A stretch of DNA of 64,000 bases from Bog-159 sp963707465 (lineage in GTDB: Bacteria > Acidobacteriota > Terriglobia > Bryobacterales > Bryobacteraceae), in assembly GCA_963707465.1 (NCBI GenBank), contig CAVPQK010000015.1, positions 1,612,001 through 1,676,000 on the forward strand, read 5' to 3'. The notes beneath the pieces were generated by a model. That model saw nothing but the letters and a program-made list of their open reading frames with translations. It made no database searches and had not been told where the DNA came from. The first letter of the stretch is position 1. Every line of letters begins with the position of its first letter. Shown piece after piece: positions 24,407-31,397 of the stretch. Made by a program: the position numbers and the translations under genes.

Positions 24407-25295
24407 ACTCGAACACGAAATCGGCCGCTACCTCGCCGAGCTGGCGCGCCGCCAAGCCTCGCCGCACACGCTCGAATCCTACGGTGGTGACCTGCGCCAA
24501 TTCCTGGAATACTTCACCCCGCCCGATAGCCAGCCGCCGCCTCTGGCCGCCATCGGTGTGCTGGAAATTCGTGAGTGGCTGGCCGATCTGTACACCCGCC
24601 AGCTAATCTCCGTGTCCATCCGGCGCAAGCTCGCGGCCGTACGCTCCCTGTTCCGCTTTCTTTCGCGCGAAGGACTGATCCCCATGAACCCCGCCCGCCT
24701 GGTGCGCACGCCTAAAGCGCCCAAGACCCTGCCCGATATCATGACCGCCGAACAGGTGAACGGCCTCATCGACGCGGTAGCGGCGGACAAGTTCGAGCGC
24801 GCCCACCCGGCCCGCGACCGCGCCATTTTCGAGTTCCTGTATGGCTGCGGTCTGCGCGTGAGCGAGTTGGTGGGCATGAACCTGGAGGATATCGACAGCG
24901 CCGAGCGCTGGATCCGCGTGCGCGGCAAGGGCAAAAAGGAGCGCCAGGTGCCGTTCACCTCCCAGGCCGCCGTGGCCCTCGACCGCTACCTGCCGCAGCG
25001 GGGCGCGCCTCCCGCGCAGCGCGCCGTCTTTTTGAATCATCGCGGCGGGCGTCTCACCGCGCGCGGCGCGGGCGGCATCGTGAAGCTCTACGGCGTCCTG
25101 GTGAACGGCGATTCTTCCATTCACCCCCACAGCTTCCGCCACGCTTACGCCACGCACCTGCTCTCCGACGGCGCCGATCTGCGCGCCATACAGGAATTGC
25201 TGGGCCACGCGCGCCTCTCCACTACGCAGAAGTATACTCAGGTTTCGCTTACCGATCTGATGGAGGTTTATGACCGCGCCCACCCCAAAGCCTGA
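24399..25295 (+). CDS. xerC: Tyrosine recombinase XerC/XerD type
   Basis: 298 residues. Site-specific recombinase resolving chromosome dimers at dif. The N-terminal SAM-like domain is LEHEIGRYLAELARRQASPH. The catalytic domain has Arg in YGCGLRVSELVGM, Lys in RVRGKGKKERQVP, the HxxR motif in HPHSFRHAYATHLL, His in ELLGHARLSTTQ, and Tyr in QKYTQVS. The trmFO-xerC order is common in bacteria and favours a housekeeping recombinase over a mobile integrase. The symbol xerC and not xerD is from gene order. It overlaps trmFO (8 bases) and the next small gene (26 bases). Confidence 0.93.
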   Translation: MSELEHEIGRYLAELARRQASPHTLESYGGDLRQFLEYFTPPDSQPPPLAAIGVLEIREWLADLYTRQLISVSIRRKLAAVRSLFRFLSREGLIPMNPARLVRTPKAPKTLPDIMTAEQVNGLIDAVAADKFERAHPARDRAIFEFLYGCGLRVSELVGMNLEDIDSAERWIRVRGKGKKERQVPFTSQAAVALDRYLPQRGAPPAQRAVFLNHRGGRLTARGAGGIVKLYGVLVNGDSSIHPHSFRHAYATHLLSDGADLRAIQELLGHARLSTTQKYTQVSLTDLMEVYDRAHPKA

Positions 25296-25509
25296 CGAGA
25301 AACCGCCCTCGCGCGGATTCCGCATACCCCGTCCGGCCGCGCTGGGAGGCAGCGCCTGCCTGGCCTTCGTCATCTTTGCCCTGGCGCTGATCCGCGTGCT
25401 GCCCGCGCCCCACGGGCGCGCCGACTACTTGATCGTGGGCACGCTCGCCACGCTGGCCGCGCTGATCACCATCTTCGCGGGGCTGGTCTTGGGACGGCAG
25501 AAGCGGTAG
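25270..25509 (+). CDS. Small two-helix membrane protein
   Basis: 79 residues. The ATG at 25270 lies inside the xerC 3' end (26-base overlap). After a Pro/basic head (TPKPDEKPPSRGFRIPRPAA) come two hydrophobic helices: GGSACLAFVIFALALIRVL and YLIVGTLATLAALITIFAGL, and a short basic tail. No family is recognised. The overlap and direction suggest it is co-transcribed with xerC. Confidence 0.62.
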   Translation: MTAPTPKPDEKPPSRGFRIPRPAALGGSACLAFVIFALALIRVLPAPHGRADYLIVGTLATLAALITIFAGLVLGRQKR

Positions 25510-25514
25510 GCGCA

Positions 25515-25558
25515 CGTGGGGCGGGATGGCATCCTGCGCGCCGATTGGAATCGGCGCC
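25515..25558 (+). repeat. Double-hairpin intergenic element, copy 5 (diverged)
   Basis: GTGGG header, then GCGGGAT/ATCCTGC (25521-25537, one G-T pair, loop GGC) and GCGCCGATT/AATCGGCGC (25538-25557, loop GG). Stem bases differ from the other copies while pairing is kept. Confidence 0.75.
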
Positions 25559-25841
25559 GGTGCACACACAACGGACTGGTTGCAGTAGAGAGGCCGACTT
25601 GTCAGGAGTCATCTCGCAGAACCCGTATCTTGGACCATCGTTGCGGTGGCACATCAGCGGTTTGGCGACGATAGGGCCAAGTGGAAGATGTTCGGACTCG
25701 TGGCCCTCTTGGCTGGAGCGCTAATTCTTGAAGAGTCCGCCGGCTCTGCCGGGCGCCGGCCAGTCCCTCGCTGCCCTAGCTGGCCAAGCCTCGCTTGCAA
25801 TCCGATTTCGTCCGGGATAAACTGTACTGCCGGCCAGCCGG
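25559..25841. other. Gap with no gene that I can support
   Basis: Between element copy 5 and the kinase gene. A short open frame at 25646 contains one hydrophobic stretch (MFGLVALLAGALILEES) but then becomes Pro/Ser/Arg-rich and overlaps the kinase start. There is no ribosome site. It may be a decayed gene; nothing is called. Confidence 0.5.
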
Positions 25842-28187
25842 ATGTCCATGCAGAGCAACGCCCAAAGTTTGCAAACCCAGACCCAAGCCTTCACTCCAAG
25901 CGTTCCATCCCGCGCCGATGAACGTTTCCTCCCCGGGACGGTTCTCGCGCAGCGCTACCGCATCGTGAATCTATTGGGCCGCGGAGGCATGGGCGAGGTC
26001 TATCGCGCGACCGACCTTATGCTCGGTCAAACCGTCGCCCTTAAGTTCCTCCCGGCAGTCGCCTCTCACCAGATCCAGGCGCGCGAACGGCTTTTCAACG
26101 AGGTACGCGCCGCGCGCGAGATCACGCATCCGTATGTTTGCCGCGTTCACGATATCGGTGAAATCGATGGGCAGCTTTACATTTCGATGGAGTTTGTGGA
26201 TGGCGAAGACATGGCCTCCCTGCTCGCGCGCATCGGACGCTTGCCTGGCGCCAAAGCCGCCGAGTTGGCCGCCGGAATCTGCGCAGGTCTCGCCGCCGCC
26301 CACCGCAAAGGGCTGGTCCATCGCGATCTCAAGCCCGCCAACATCATGGTCGATGGGCGCGGGCTGCCCCGCCTCATGGATTTCGGCCTCGCCGCCCACA
26401 CTGCACAGATCAGCCAAGCCGAGGTCCGCCATGGCACGCCCCTCTACATGGCGCCGGAGCAGTTGGCCGGACAGGAGGTTACCCTGCGCAGCGACCTCTA
26501 TGCGCTGGGCCTCATCCTGTACGAGGTCTTCACCGGTAAACGTGCGTTCGAAGCCGACTCCATCGAGGCCCTCCAGGCGGCGCGCAATCGCGGCGTCCCG
26601 CCGCCTCCCTCCAGTTATTGTCCCGAAATCGATCCCTCGATTGAAAACATCATCACGGCTTGTCTGGCGCCCGATCCCGCGCGCAGGCCGGCTTCTGCCA
26701 ACGCCATCGCCGCCGCGCTTCCGCACCAAAGCGCGTTGGCGGCCGTAATTGCGGCGGGGGATACACCGTCGCCGGGGTTGATTGCAGCCTCCGGCGACAG
26801 CAAAGCCGTTCGTCCGGCCATCGCTTATTGCGAGGCCGCCGCGATTCTCGTCGCACTCCTGGGCGCCTGGTGGTTGAAGGCTCAAGTCGGGGTGGTCCCG
26901 GAACAGCCGCCCGATGTGCGCGCGAACTCCGCCCGAACCCTCGCTGCGCAACTCGGATACACAGCCAAACCGGCGGCCACCGATCGTGGGTTCGACTCCT
27001 CCCACGAGAATGAGATCCGCTTCTGGTATCGCGAAAGCGACGCTGCGCTCCAGACCACATCGCTTGGCAATTTATTGCAGCCTCCGGGACGCGTGACGTC
27101 CTCGGATCCGCCGCTTGCGCCGGGTATGCTCACCATCGAGATGGATTCGCGAGGCCGCGTGCGATATTTCGCCGCCATGCCGCGATTCCAGCCGGCGCCC
27201 TCGCATCCCGACTGGAAAACTCTTTTCGACCGTGCCGGCCTGGACCTGTCGCATTTCACCGAGACTCCCGCTGGCCGGCTCCCACCCGTGCCCGGCGACT
27301 CGCTTCTGCAGTGGACCGGCCGCGTTTCCCCCAACGATCCCGAGCAAATGGTTGCCGCTGCCTCTTGGAGGGGGCAGCCCGTCTATTTTGAGAGACTGGA
27401 CCCACAGTCGCCGCTCAACCAGTTTCCACCTCGATTGCGGATCGTCCCTTCCGTGATTGTGGTCCTGTTGAGCGCCGTCGCGGTGCGCTTGGTCTTTCTG
27501 GCCTGGAGAAACCTCCAGCAGCAGCGCGGCGATCGTAGGGGAGCCTTTCGCGTTGGCGCGGCGGTGTTCTGGGTTTCTTTCGCGGAATGGCTGCTCGTCG
27601 CCAGACATTCGTTGAGTCCGCACGAAGTCATTCTTGCCGCCTACGCTTTGAGTTGGGCGCTGCTCTTGGGCGCACTTGCCTGGGTGGGTTATGTAGCTGT
27701 CGATCCGCTGGCGCGCCGGCTCTATCCGCACCTGCTGATTTCGCTTCAGCAAGTCCTCACCGGCGCCCCGCGTGATAATCTCCTCGGACGAGATGTCCTG
27801 TGGGGCCTCACCCTGGCCGCGTGGGGGAACTTCCTCTCGATGGCTTTGACCCTGGGCGTCAGTGAGAAGTTTGGTGAGAAAATTTATGTGTCCTCCGGTC
27901 TGAATCTGCGCGATCTCGCCGGCCTCTGGCTGAGCGACCTCAGGATCGGAATTTGGGTTGGTCTGCTGGTTTTGGCGTTCATCATCCCGCTCCGCGCCCG
28001 CTTCGAGCGCCGCCTGCGTGTCGGAGTGGTAGCGGCAATCGTGGCGGAAACCGGACTCTTCTGCTTGAAAGATCTCCCACCCGTGCCGGATGCCTCGGCG
28101 TGGTATGCGCAAGCGCCGCTGATCGGCTACGCCGCGCTCGCCGCGGCTGCCATCTACGCCGCGCGGCTCTCCGTTCGCCCCGCGTGA
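25842..28187 (+). CDS. Ser/Thr protein kinase with a multi-pass membrane C-terminus
   Basis: 781 residues. The kinase domain covers about 36-300: GRGGMGEVYRA (glycine loop), VALKFLP with Lys68, HRDLKPANIMV with catalytic Asp162, DFG at 180-182, and APE at 204-206, so all key residues are present. A membrane helix follows near 325-345, then an extracytoplasmic stretch (about 350-520) without a recognised fold. The C-terminal 260 residues contain about six further helices (IVPSVIVVLLSAVAVRLVFL, LSWALLLGALAWVGYVAV, IGIWVGLLVLAFIIPL). The C-terminal membrane part is unlike PASTA-type kinases and could be a sensor. It stands alone, and substrates are unknown. Confidence 0.9.
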   Translation: MSMQSNAQSLQTQTQAFTPSVPSRADERFLPGTVLAQRYRIVNLLGRGGMGEVYRATDLMLGQTVALKFLPAVASHQIQARERLFNEVRAAREITHPYVCRVHDIGEIDGQLYISMEFVDGEDMASLLARIGRLPGAKAAELAAGICAGLAAAHRKGLVHRDLKPANIMVDGRGLPRLMDFGLAAHTAQISQAEVRHGTPLYMAPEQLAGQEVTLRSDLYALGLILYEVFTGKRAFEADSIEALQAARNRGVPPPPSSYCPEIDPSIENIITACLAPDPARRPASANAIAAALPHQSALAAVIAAGDTPSPGLIAASGDSKAVRPAIAYCEAAAILVALLGAWWLKAQVGVVPEQPPDVRANSARTLAAQLGYTAKPAATDRGFDSSHENEIRFWYRESDAALQTTSLGNLLQPPGRVTSSDPPLAPGMLTIEMDSRGRVRYFAAMPRFQPAPSHPDWKTLFDRAGLDLSHFTETPAGRLPPVPGDSLLQWTGRVSPNDPEQMVAAASWRGQPVYFERLDPQSPLNQFPPRLRIVPSVIVVLLSAVAVRLVFLAWRNLQQQRGDRRGAFRVGAAVFWVSFAEWLLVARHSLSPHEVILAAYALSWALLLGALAWVGYVAVDPLARRLYPHLLISLQQVLTGAPRDNLLGRDVLWGLTLAAWGNFLSMALTLGVSEKFGEKIYVSSGLNLRDLAGLWLSDLRIGIWVGLLVLAFIIPLRARFERRLRVGVVAAIVAETGLFCLKDLPPVPDASAWYAQAPLIGYAALAAAAIYAARLSVRPA

Positions 28188-28538
28188 TCGAATGCCGATC
28201 GCCATTCGGATCGCTCACCGTGAGTTTCTCGAATATATTGTTGAGTGATCCCCTCACGGAGAGAGCTGTGGGACACAACGCGATTTGGGAAGGGAGTGCC
28301 GGCTCCGGGGTGCCGGGTAGCCCGAATGTAAGAGCGGCATGGAGGCCAGGAACAGGCCAACCAGGGCGGGTGGGTAAAACGCTGCAGCGGCTGCAGGCAG
28401 GCGAGGACTACAACACCGCAACTCAACCATAAGAACCAAAATCTTTCCGGACAATGTGTCGAAATTCCGCTCTCGCCGTTCGACCTCATAATCAAGGCGG
28501 GGCAACGAACCCGGCTGAAGCCATTCTAAGGAGACGAC
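28188..28538. other. Gap of about 350 bases without a supported gene
   Basis: Both strands hold only mixed frames. On the minus strand two frames contain short hydrophobic pieces (FWFLWLSCGVVVLACLQPL in one, AAAAAFYPPALVGLFLASMP in the next), which could be a frameshifted membrane peptide. Neither has a ribosome site or known motif, so none is called. The 3' end carries the promoter/leader of the YCII gene. Confidence 0.45.
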
Positions 28539-28891
28539 ATGCCGCAATATCTGGTTGCCATTCACCACCCCGACAACTATGACCCGTCCGCGGAGGACGA
28601 AGCGATGGTCCGCGATATCGATGTGCTCAACGAAGAGATGGAGGCCGCCGGTGCCGGTTCTTCGCCGGCGGCCTGCAATCGGCGCCCCACGCGAAATCAC
28701 TGCGTAAGCAGTCCGGCGGAAAGGTGCTCATCACCGACGGACCCTACCTTGAGACCAAGGAACACATTGGCGGCTTTTGGATACTCAACGCAGCCAACAT
28801 GGATGAACCCGTGGCGTGGGGACGCAAAGCCGTCGTCGCCTGCCGCGCATCGGTCGAGGTGCGCGAGTTCCTCGCCATGCCCACAGAATAG
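28539..28891 (+). pseudogene. YCII/DGPF-domain protein gene with a frameshift
   Basis: Good ribosome site (AAGGAG, 6 bases before ATG 28539). The first frame reads MPQYLVAIHHPDNYDPSAED ... DVLNEEMEAAGA, and the next frame, entered near 28657, reads FFAGGLQSAPHAKSLRKQSG, then GKVLITDGPYLETKEHIGGF and WILNAANMDEPVAWGRKAVV to the stop at 28889. Together these make a complete YCII-related protein of about 117 residues with the conserved DGP motif. Family members often sit next to ECF sigma factors; none is adjacent here. One missing base explains the break. Sequencing error or recent mutation are equally possible. Confidence 0.85.
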
Positions 28892-28939
28892 AAACTCCAA
28901 CCCCAGGAGCAGGCTATTCAGCCCGAAGCTGCACAGATT

Positions 28940-28981
28940 GTGGGGCGGACCCCTGGTCCGCGCGGGTCCCCTGGACCCGCT
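28940..28981 (+). repeat. Double-hairpin intergenic element, copy 6
   Basis: GTGGG header, arms GCGGACC/GGTCCGC (28945-28961, loop CCT) and GCGGGTCC/GGACCCGC (28962-28980, loop CCT). Stem bases differ from copies 2 and 4 on both sides, with pairing kept. Confidence 0.88.
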
Positions 28982-29107
28982 CTTTGCCTGAGCGTGGCCG
29001 TGGTCCAGGACCACCCGGCTCAGAATCGCCCTTCTCACCAGCCAATTATCCACAAACCTTCATCGCATCGTAACCAAATCGCAGCATGAATAGCCTAAGA
29101 ATAGATT

Positions 29108-30133
29108 ATGGGCCCCAAAACAAAATTGCTGCCCCTTGTCGTGGCGCTGGCGTGCGCTCCCGCCGCCTTCGCCGAGCCACCGGGCGCCTGGCACGGCCCG
29201 CGCATCATCATCATCGGCGTGGACGGCTTGAGCGTCGACGGCGTGGCCACCGCGAATGTCCCCCGCCTGCGCCAACTCATGGACCGCTCGGCCTGGACCC
29301 TCGAAGCCCGCGGCGTCATGCCCACGCTGAGCAGTCCGAACTGGGCGTCGGCCATCAACGGCGCGTCGCCCGCGCAGCACGGCATCACCTCCAACGGCCA
29401 CCTCCGCCGCATGGTCGAATTCCAGCCGGTCTGCCGCGGTGAAGACGGTAAGTTCCCCACCATCTTCGGCGTCCTGCGCGCCGATTACCCCACCAGCAAA
29501 ATCGCCGTCTTTCACGATTGGGGCGGGTTCGCGGACCTCCTGGAGAAGCAGGCGCCCGACGTCATGCAACATGAACACGGGCCGGCCAAAACTACCGCCG
29601 CCGCCATCGCCTGGTGGCGCGAGAACCGGCCGGCGCTAACCTTCATCCACCTCGATAACGTCGACCACGAAGGTCACGCGCACGGCTGGTACAGTCCCGA
29701 ATACTACCGGGCCGTTGAAGCCGCGGATGGCTATATCGGACAGGTGCTGGACATGCTGGCTGCGCTTTCGGCGCGCGATTCCACCTTCGTCCTCGTCACC
29801 TCGGATCACGGCGGCACCGCGCACGGCCATGGCAAGAACTCGCTCCCGGAGATTCAGATTCCGTGGATTCTGTCCGGGCCGGGCGTCGCGCCGGGACGCA
29901 TCGCCGCGCCGGTGAACACCTTCGATACGGCGCTGACCGTGGCCTGGATCTTCGGCCTCGATCCGCCGCCATGCTGGATCGGCCGCCCCGTTCTGACGGC
30001 TTTCCGTCCGTCGCTGGTCGCCGCCCACGCCAGCGCCGCGACCCGCGCGCAGTTTCGCGATTGCGCGCCCGCCCGGCAGTTGACTGGCATAGCCGACCCT
30101 CTGGAGGTCCACCTTGCCGCGGCCAAAAATTGA
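29108..30133 (+). CDS. Secreted alkaline-phosphatase-superfamily phosphodiesterase
   Basis: 341 residues. A signal peptide (KLLPLVVALACAPAAFA) is followed by the type I phosphodiesterase/nucleotide pyrophosphatase core. IIIIGVDGLSVDGV gives the first metal Asp, and MPTLSSPNWASAINGASPAQ holds the nucleophile Thr. HLDNVDHEGHAHGW holds further metal Asp/His, and LVTSDHGGTAHGHG the last metal pair. Such enzymes cleave phosphodiesters or phosphoglycolipid headgroups outside the cytoplasm; the substrate is not visible. It overlaps the glycosyltransferase gene by 20 bases, which suggests a shared role in the cell envelope. Confidence 0.9.
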   Translation: MGPKTKLLPLVVALACAPAAFAEPPGAWHGPRIIIIGVDGLSVDGVATANVPRLRQLMDRSAWTLEARGVMPTLSSPNWASAINGASPAQHGITSNGHLRRMVEFQPVCRGEDGKFPTIFGVLRADYPTSKIAVFHDWGGFADLLEKQAPDVMQHEHGPAKTTAAAIAWWRENRPALTFIHLDNVDHEGHAHGWYSPEYYRAVEAADGYIGQVLDMLAALSARDSTFVLVTSDHGGTAHGHGKNSLPEIQIPWILSGPGVAPGRIAAPVNTFDTALTVAWIFGLDPPPCWIGRPVLTAFRPSLVAAHASAATRAQFRDCAPARQLTGIADPLEVHLAAAKN

Positions 30134-31397
30134 TCTCATCTACATCGACGCGGGTGGCGGACATCGCGCCGCCGTCACGGCACTGGAAGCGGTGGTCCGC
30201 GAACAGCAGCGGCCCTGGGAAACGCGGCCGCGCAACATTCAGGATCTCCTCTACTCCATCGACGTCATCCGCAAGCTGACCGGCATTCCGTTCCAGGAAG
30301 TCTACAACATCATGTTGCGCCGCGGCTGGACGCTGGGCACCGCGCAACTGATCCCGCCCATGCATCTGGCCATCCGCATTTTCCATGACGCCCAGGTGCG
30401 CGCGCTTGCCGGCCACTGGACCCAGGACCCGCCGGACATGGTGGTTTCGCTGATCCCGCACTACAACCGCGCCATCAAACAGGCTCTCGCGCAAGTGTGC
30501 CCTGCCGCGGCGCTGGTCACCATCCTCACCGACATTGCCGACTATCCGCCCCATTTCTGGATCGAGCGCCAGGACCAGTACGTCATCTGCGGTTCCAGCC
30601 GCGCCGTGGCGCAGGCGCGCGCGCTCGGCTACCCGGAAGGACGCATTCTGCGCACGTCCGGCATGATTCTGAATCCGAAGTTCTACGCGCCCCTCTCGCT
30701 CGATCGCGCCGCCGAGCGCGCCCGCCTCGGCCTCCGCCCGGACCTGCCCACCGCCCTGGTCTCGTTCGGCGGCCAAGGTTCCATGGATGCGGTGAAAGTC
30801 GCGCGCGCGATCAATCGCTGCCCGGCCAATGTCCAGATGATCGTGATCTGCGGGCGCCACGAAGGGGCTTTCCGAAAACTGCGCGCCATGCGCCATCGCG
30901 TGCCCGTGCACGTGCTCGGCTTCACCACCGACGTCCCGTTTTACATGCGGCTGGCCGACTTCTTCATCGGCAAGCCCGGCCCCGGCAGCATCAGCGAAGC
31001 CCTGGCCATGCGGCTGCCGGTCATCGTGGAGCGCAGCAAGTGGACCCTGGCCCACGAGCGCTACAACGCCGACTGGATCGTGGAACAGCAGGTCGGCATG
31101 GTAGTGAAAAATTTCTCCCATGCCGCCGAAGCCGTCGCCGAATTGTTGTCGCCCGAGCGGTACGATCGCTACCGGTCCAACGCCGCCGCGCTCAAGAACT
31201 CGGCGGTCTACGAGATTCCTGAGCTGCTCGCGCAGGTTCTGGCCGACACCACGCCTGGCCCTCCTTCGTGGCAAGATTGCCTTTTGGGGGGCGGGCAATC
31301 CTGCCCGCAGCCGGCTTTCAGCCGGCTCCTCCGCCCCTACTCATATCTCAAAGCCACACTGGGGTCCGCCTTCGTCGCCCGCCGTGCCGGAATGTAG
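30114..31397 (+). CDS. MurG/MGDG-synthase-like glycosyltransferase
   Basis: 427 residues starting at TTG 30114, chosen because GGAGG lies 6 bases upstream and the protein then begins with the N-terminal motif IDLIYIDAGGGHRAAVTALE, typical of diacylglycerol glycosyltransferases. The C-terminal half has the UDP-sugar-binding region VSFGGQGSMDAVKVARAINR, VICGRHEGAFRKLRA, HVLGFTTDVPFYMRLADFFI and GKPGPGSISEALAMRLPVIV. It probably transfers a sugar to a lipid in the membrane. After ELLAQVLADTTPG the last 40 residues are encoded by a double-hairpin element and unrelated sequence, and the stop lies inside the convergent permease gene. Confidence 0.88.
   Translation: MPRPKIDLIYIDAGGGHRAAVTALEAVVREQQRPWETRPRNIQDLLYSIDVIRKLTGIPFQEVYNIMLRRGWTLGTAQLIPPMHLAIRIFHDAQVRALAGHWTQDPPDMVVSLIPHYNRAIKQALAQVCPAAALVTILTDIADYPPHFWIERQDQYVICGSSRAVAQARALGYPEGRILRTSGMILNPKFYAPLSLDRAAERARLGLRPDLPTALVSFGGQGSMDAVKVARAINRCPANVQMIVICGRHEGAFRKLRAMRHRVPVHVLGFTTDVPFYMRLADFFIGKPGPGSISEALAMRLPVIVERSKWTLAHERYNADWIVEQQVGMVVKNFSHAAEAVAELLSPERYDRYRSNAAALKNSAVYEIPELLAQVLADTTPGPPSWQDCLLGGGQSCPQPAFSRLLRPYSYLKATLGSAFVARRAGM
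31285..31327 (+). repeat. Double-hairpin element, copy 7, inside a gene 3' end
   Basis: Arms GCGGGCA/TGCCCGC (31291-31308, loop ATCC) and AGCCGGCT/AGCCGGCT (31309-31327, loop TTC). It is read through as the glycosyltransferase C-terminus. Confidence 0.85.

Noticed and set aside
24399..25295. Phage or island integrase
   Set aside because: Position after trmFO, housekeeping operon overlaps and no attachment repeats or cargo indicate a chromosomal XerC-type enzyme.
25646..25921. + frame with one hydrophobic segment before the kinase
   Set aside because: It overlaps the kinase start, loses protein-like composition after residue 35, and has no ribosome site.
28154..28495. Minus-strand frame with a hydrophobic patch
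   Set aside because: No ribosome site, no homology-like motif, and the hydrophobic stretch changes frame. Possibly a broken membrane peptide but not supportable.
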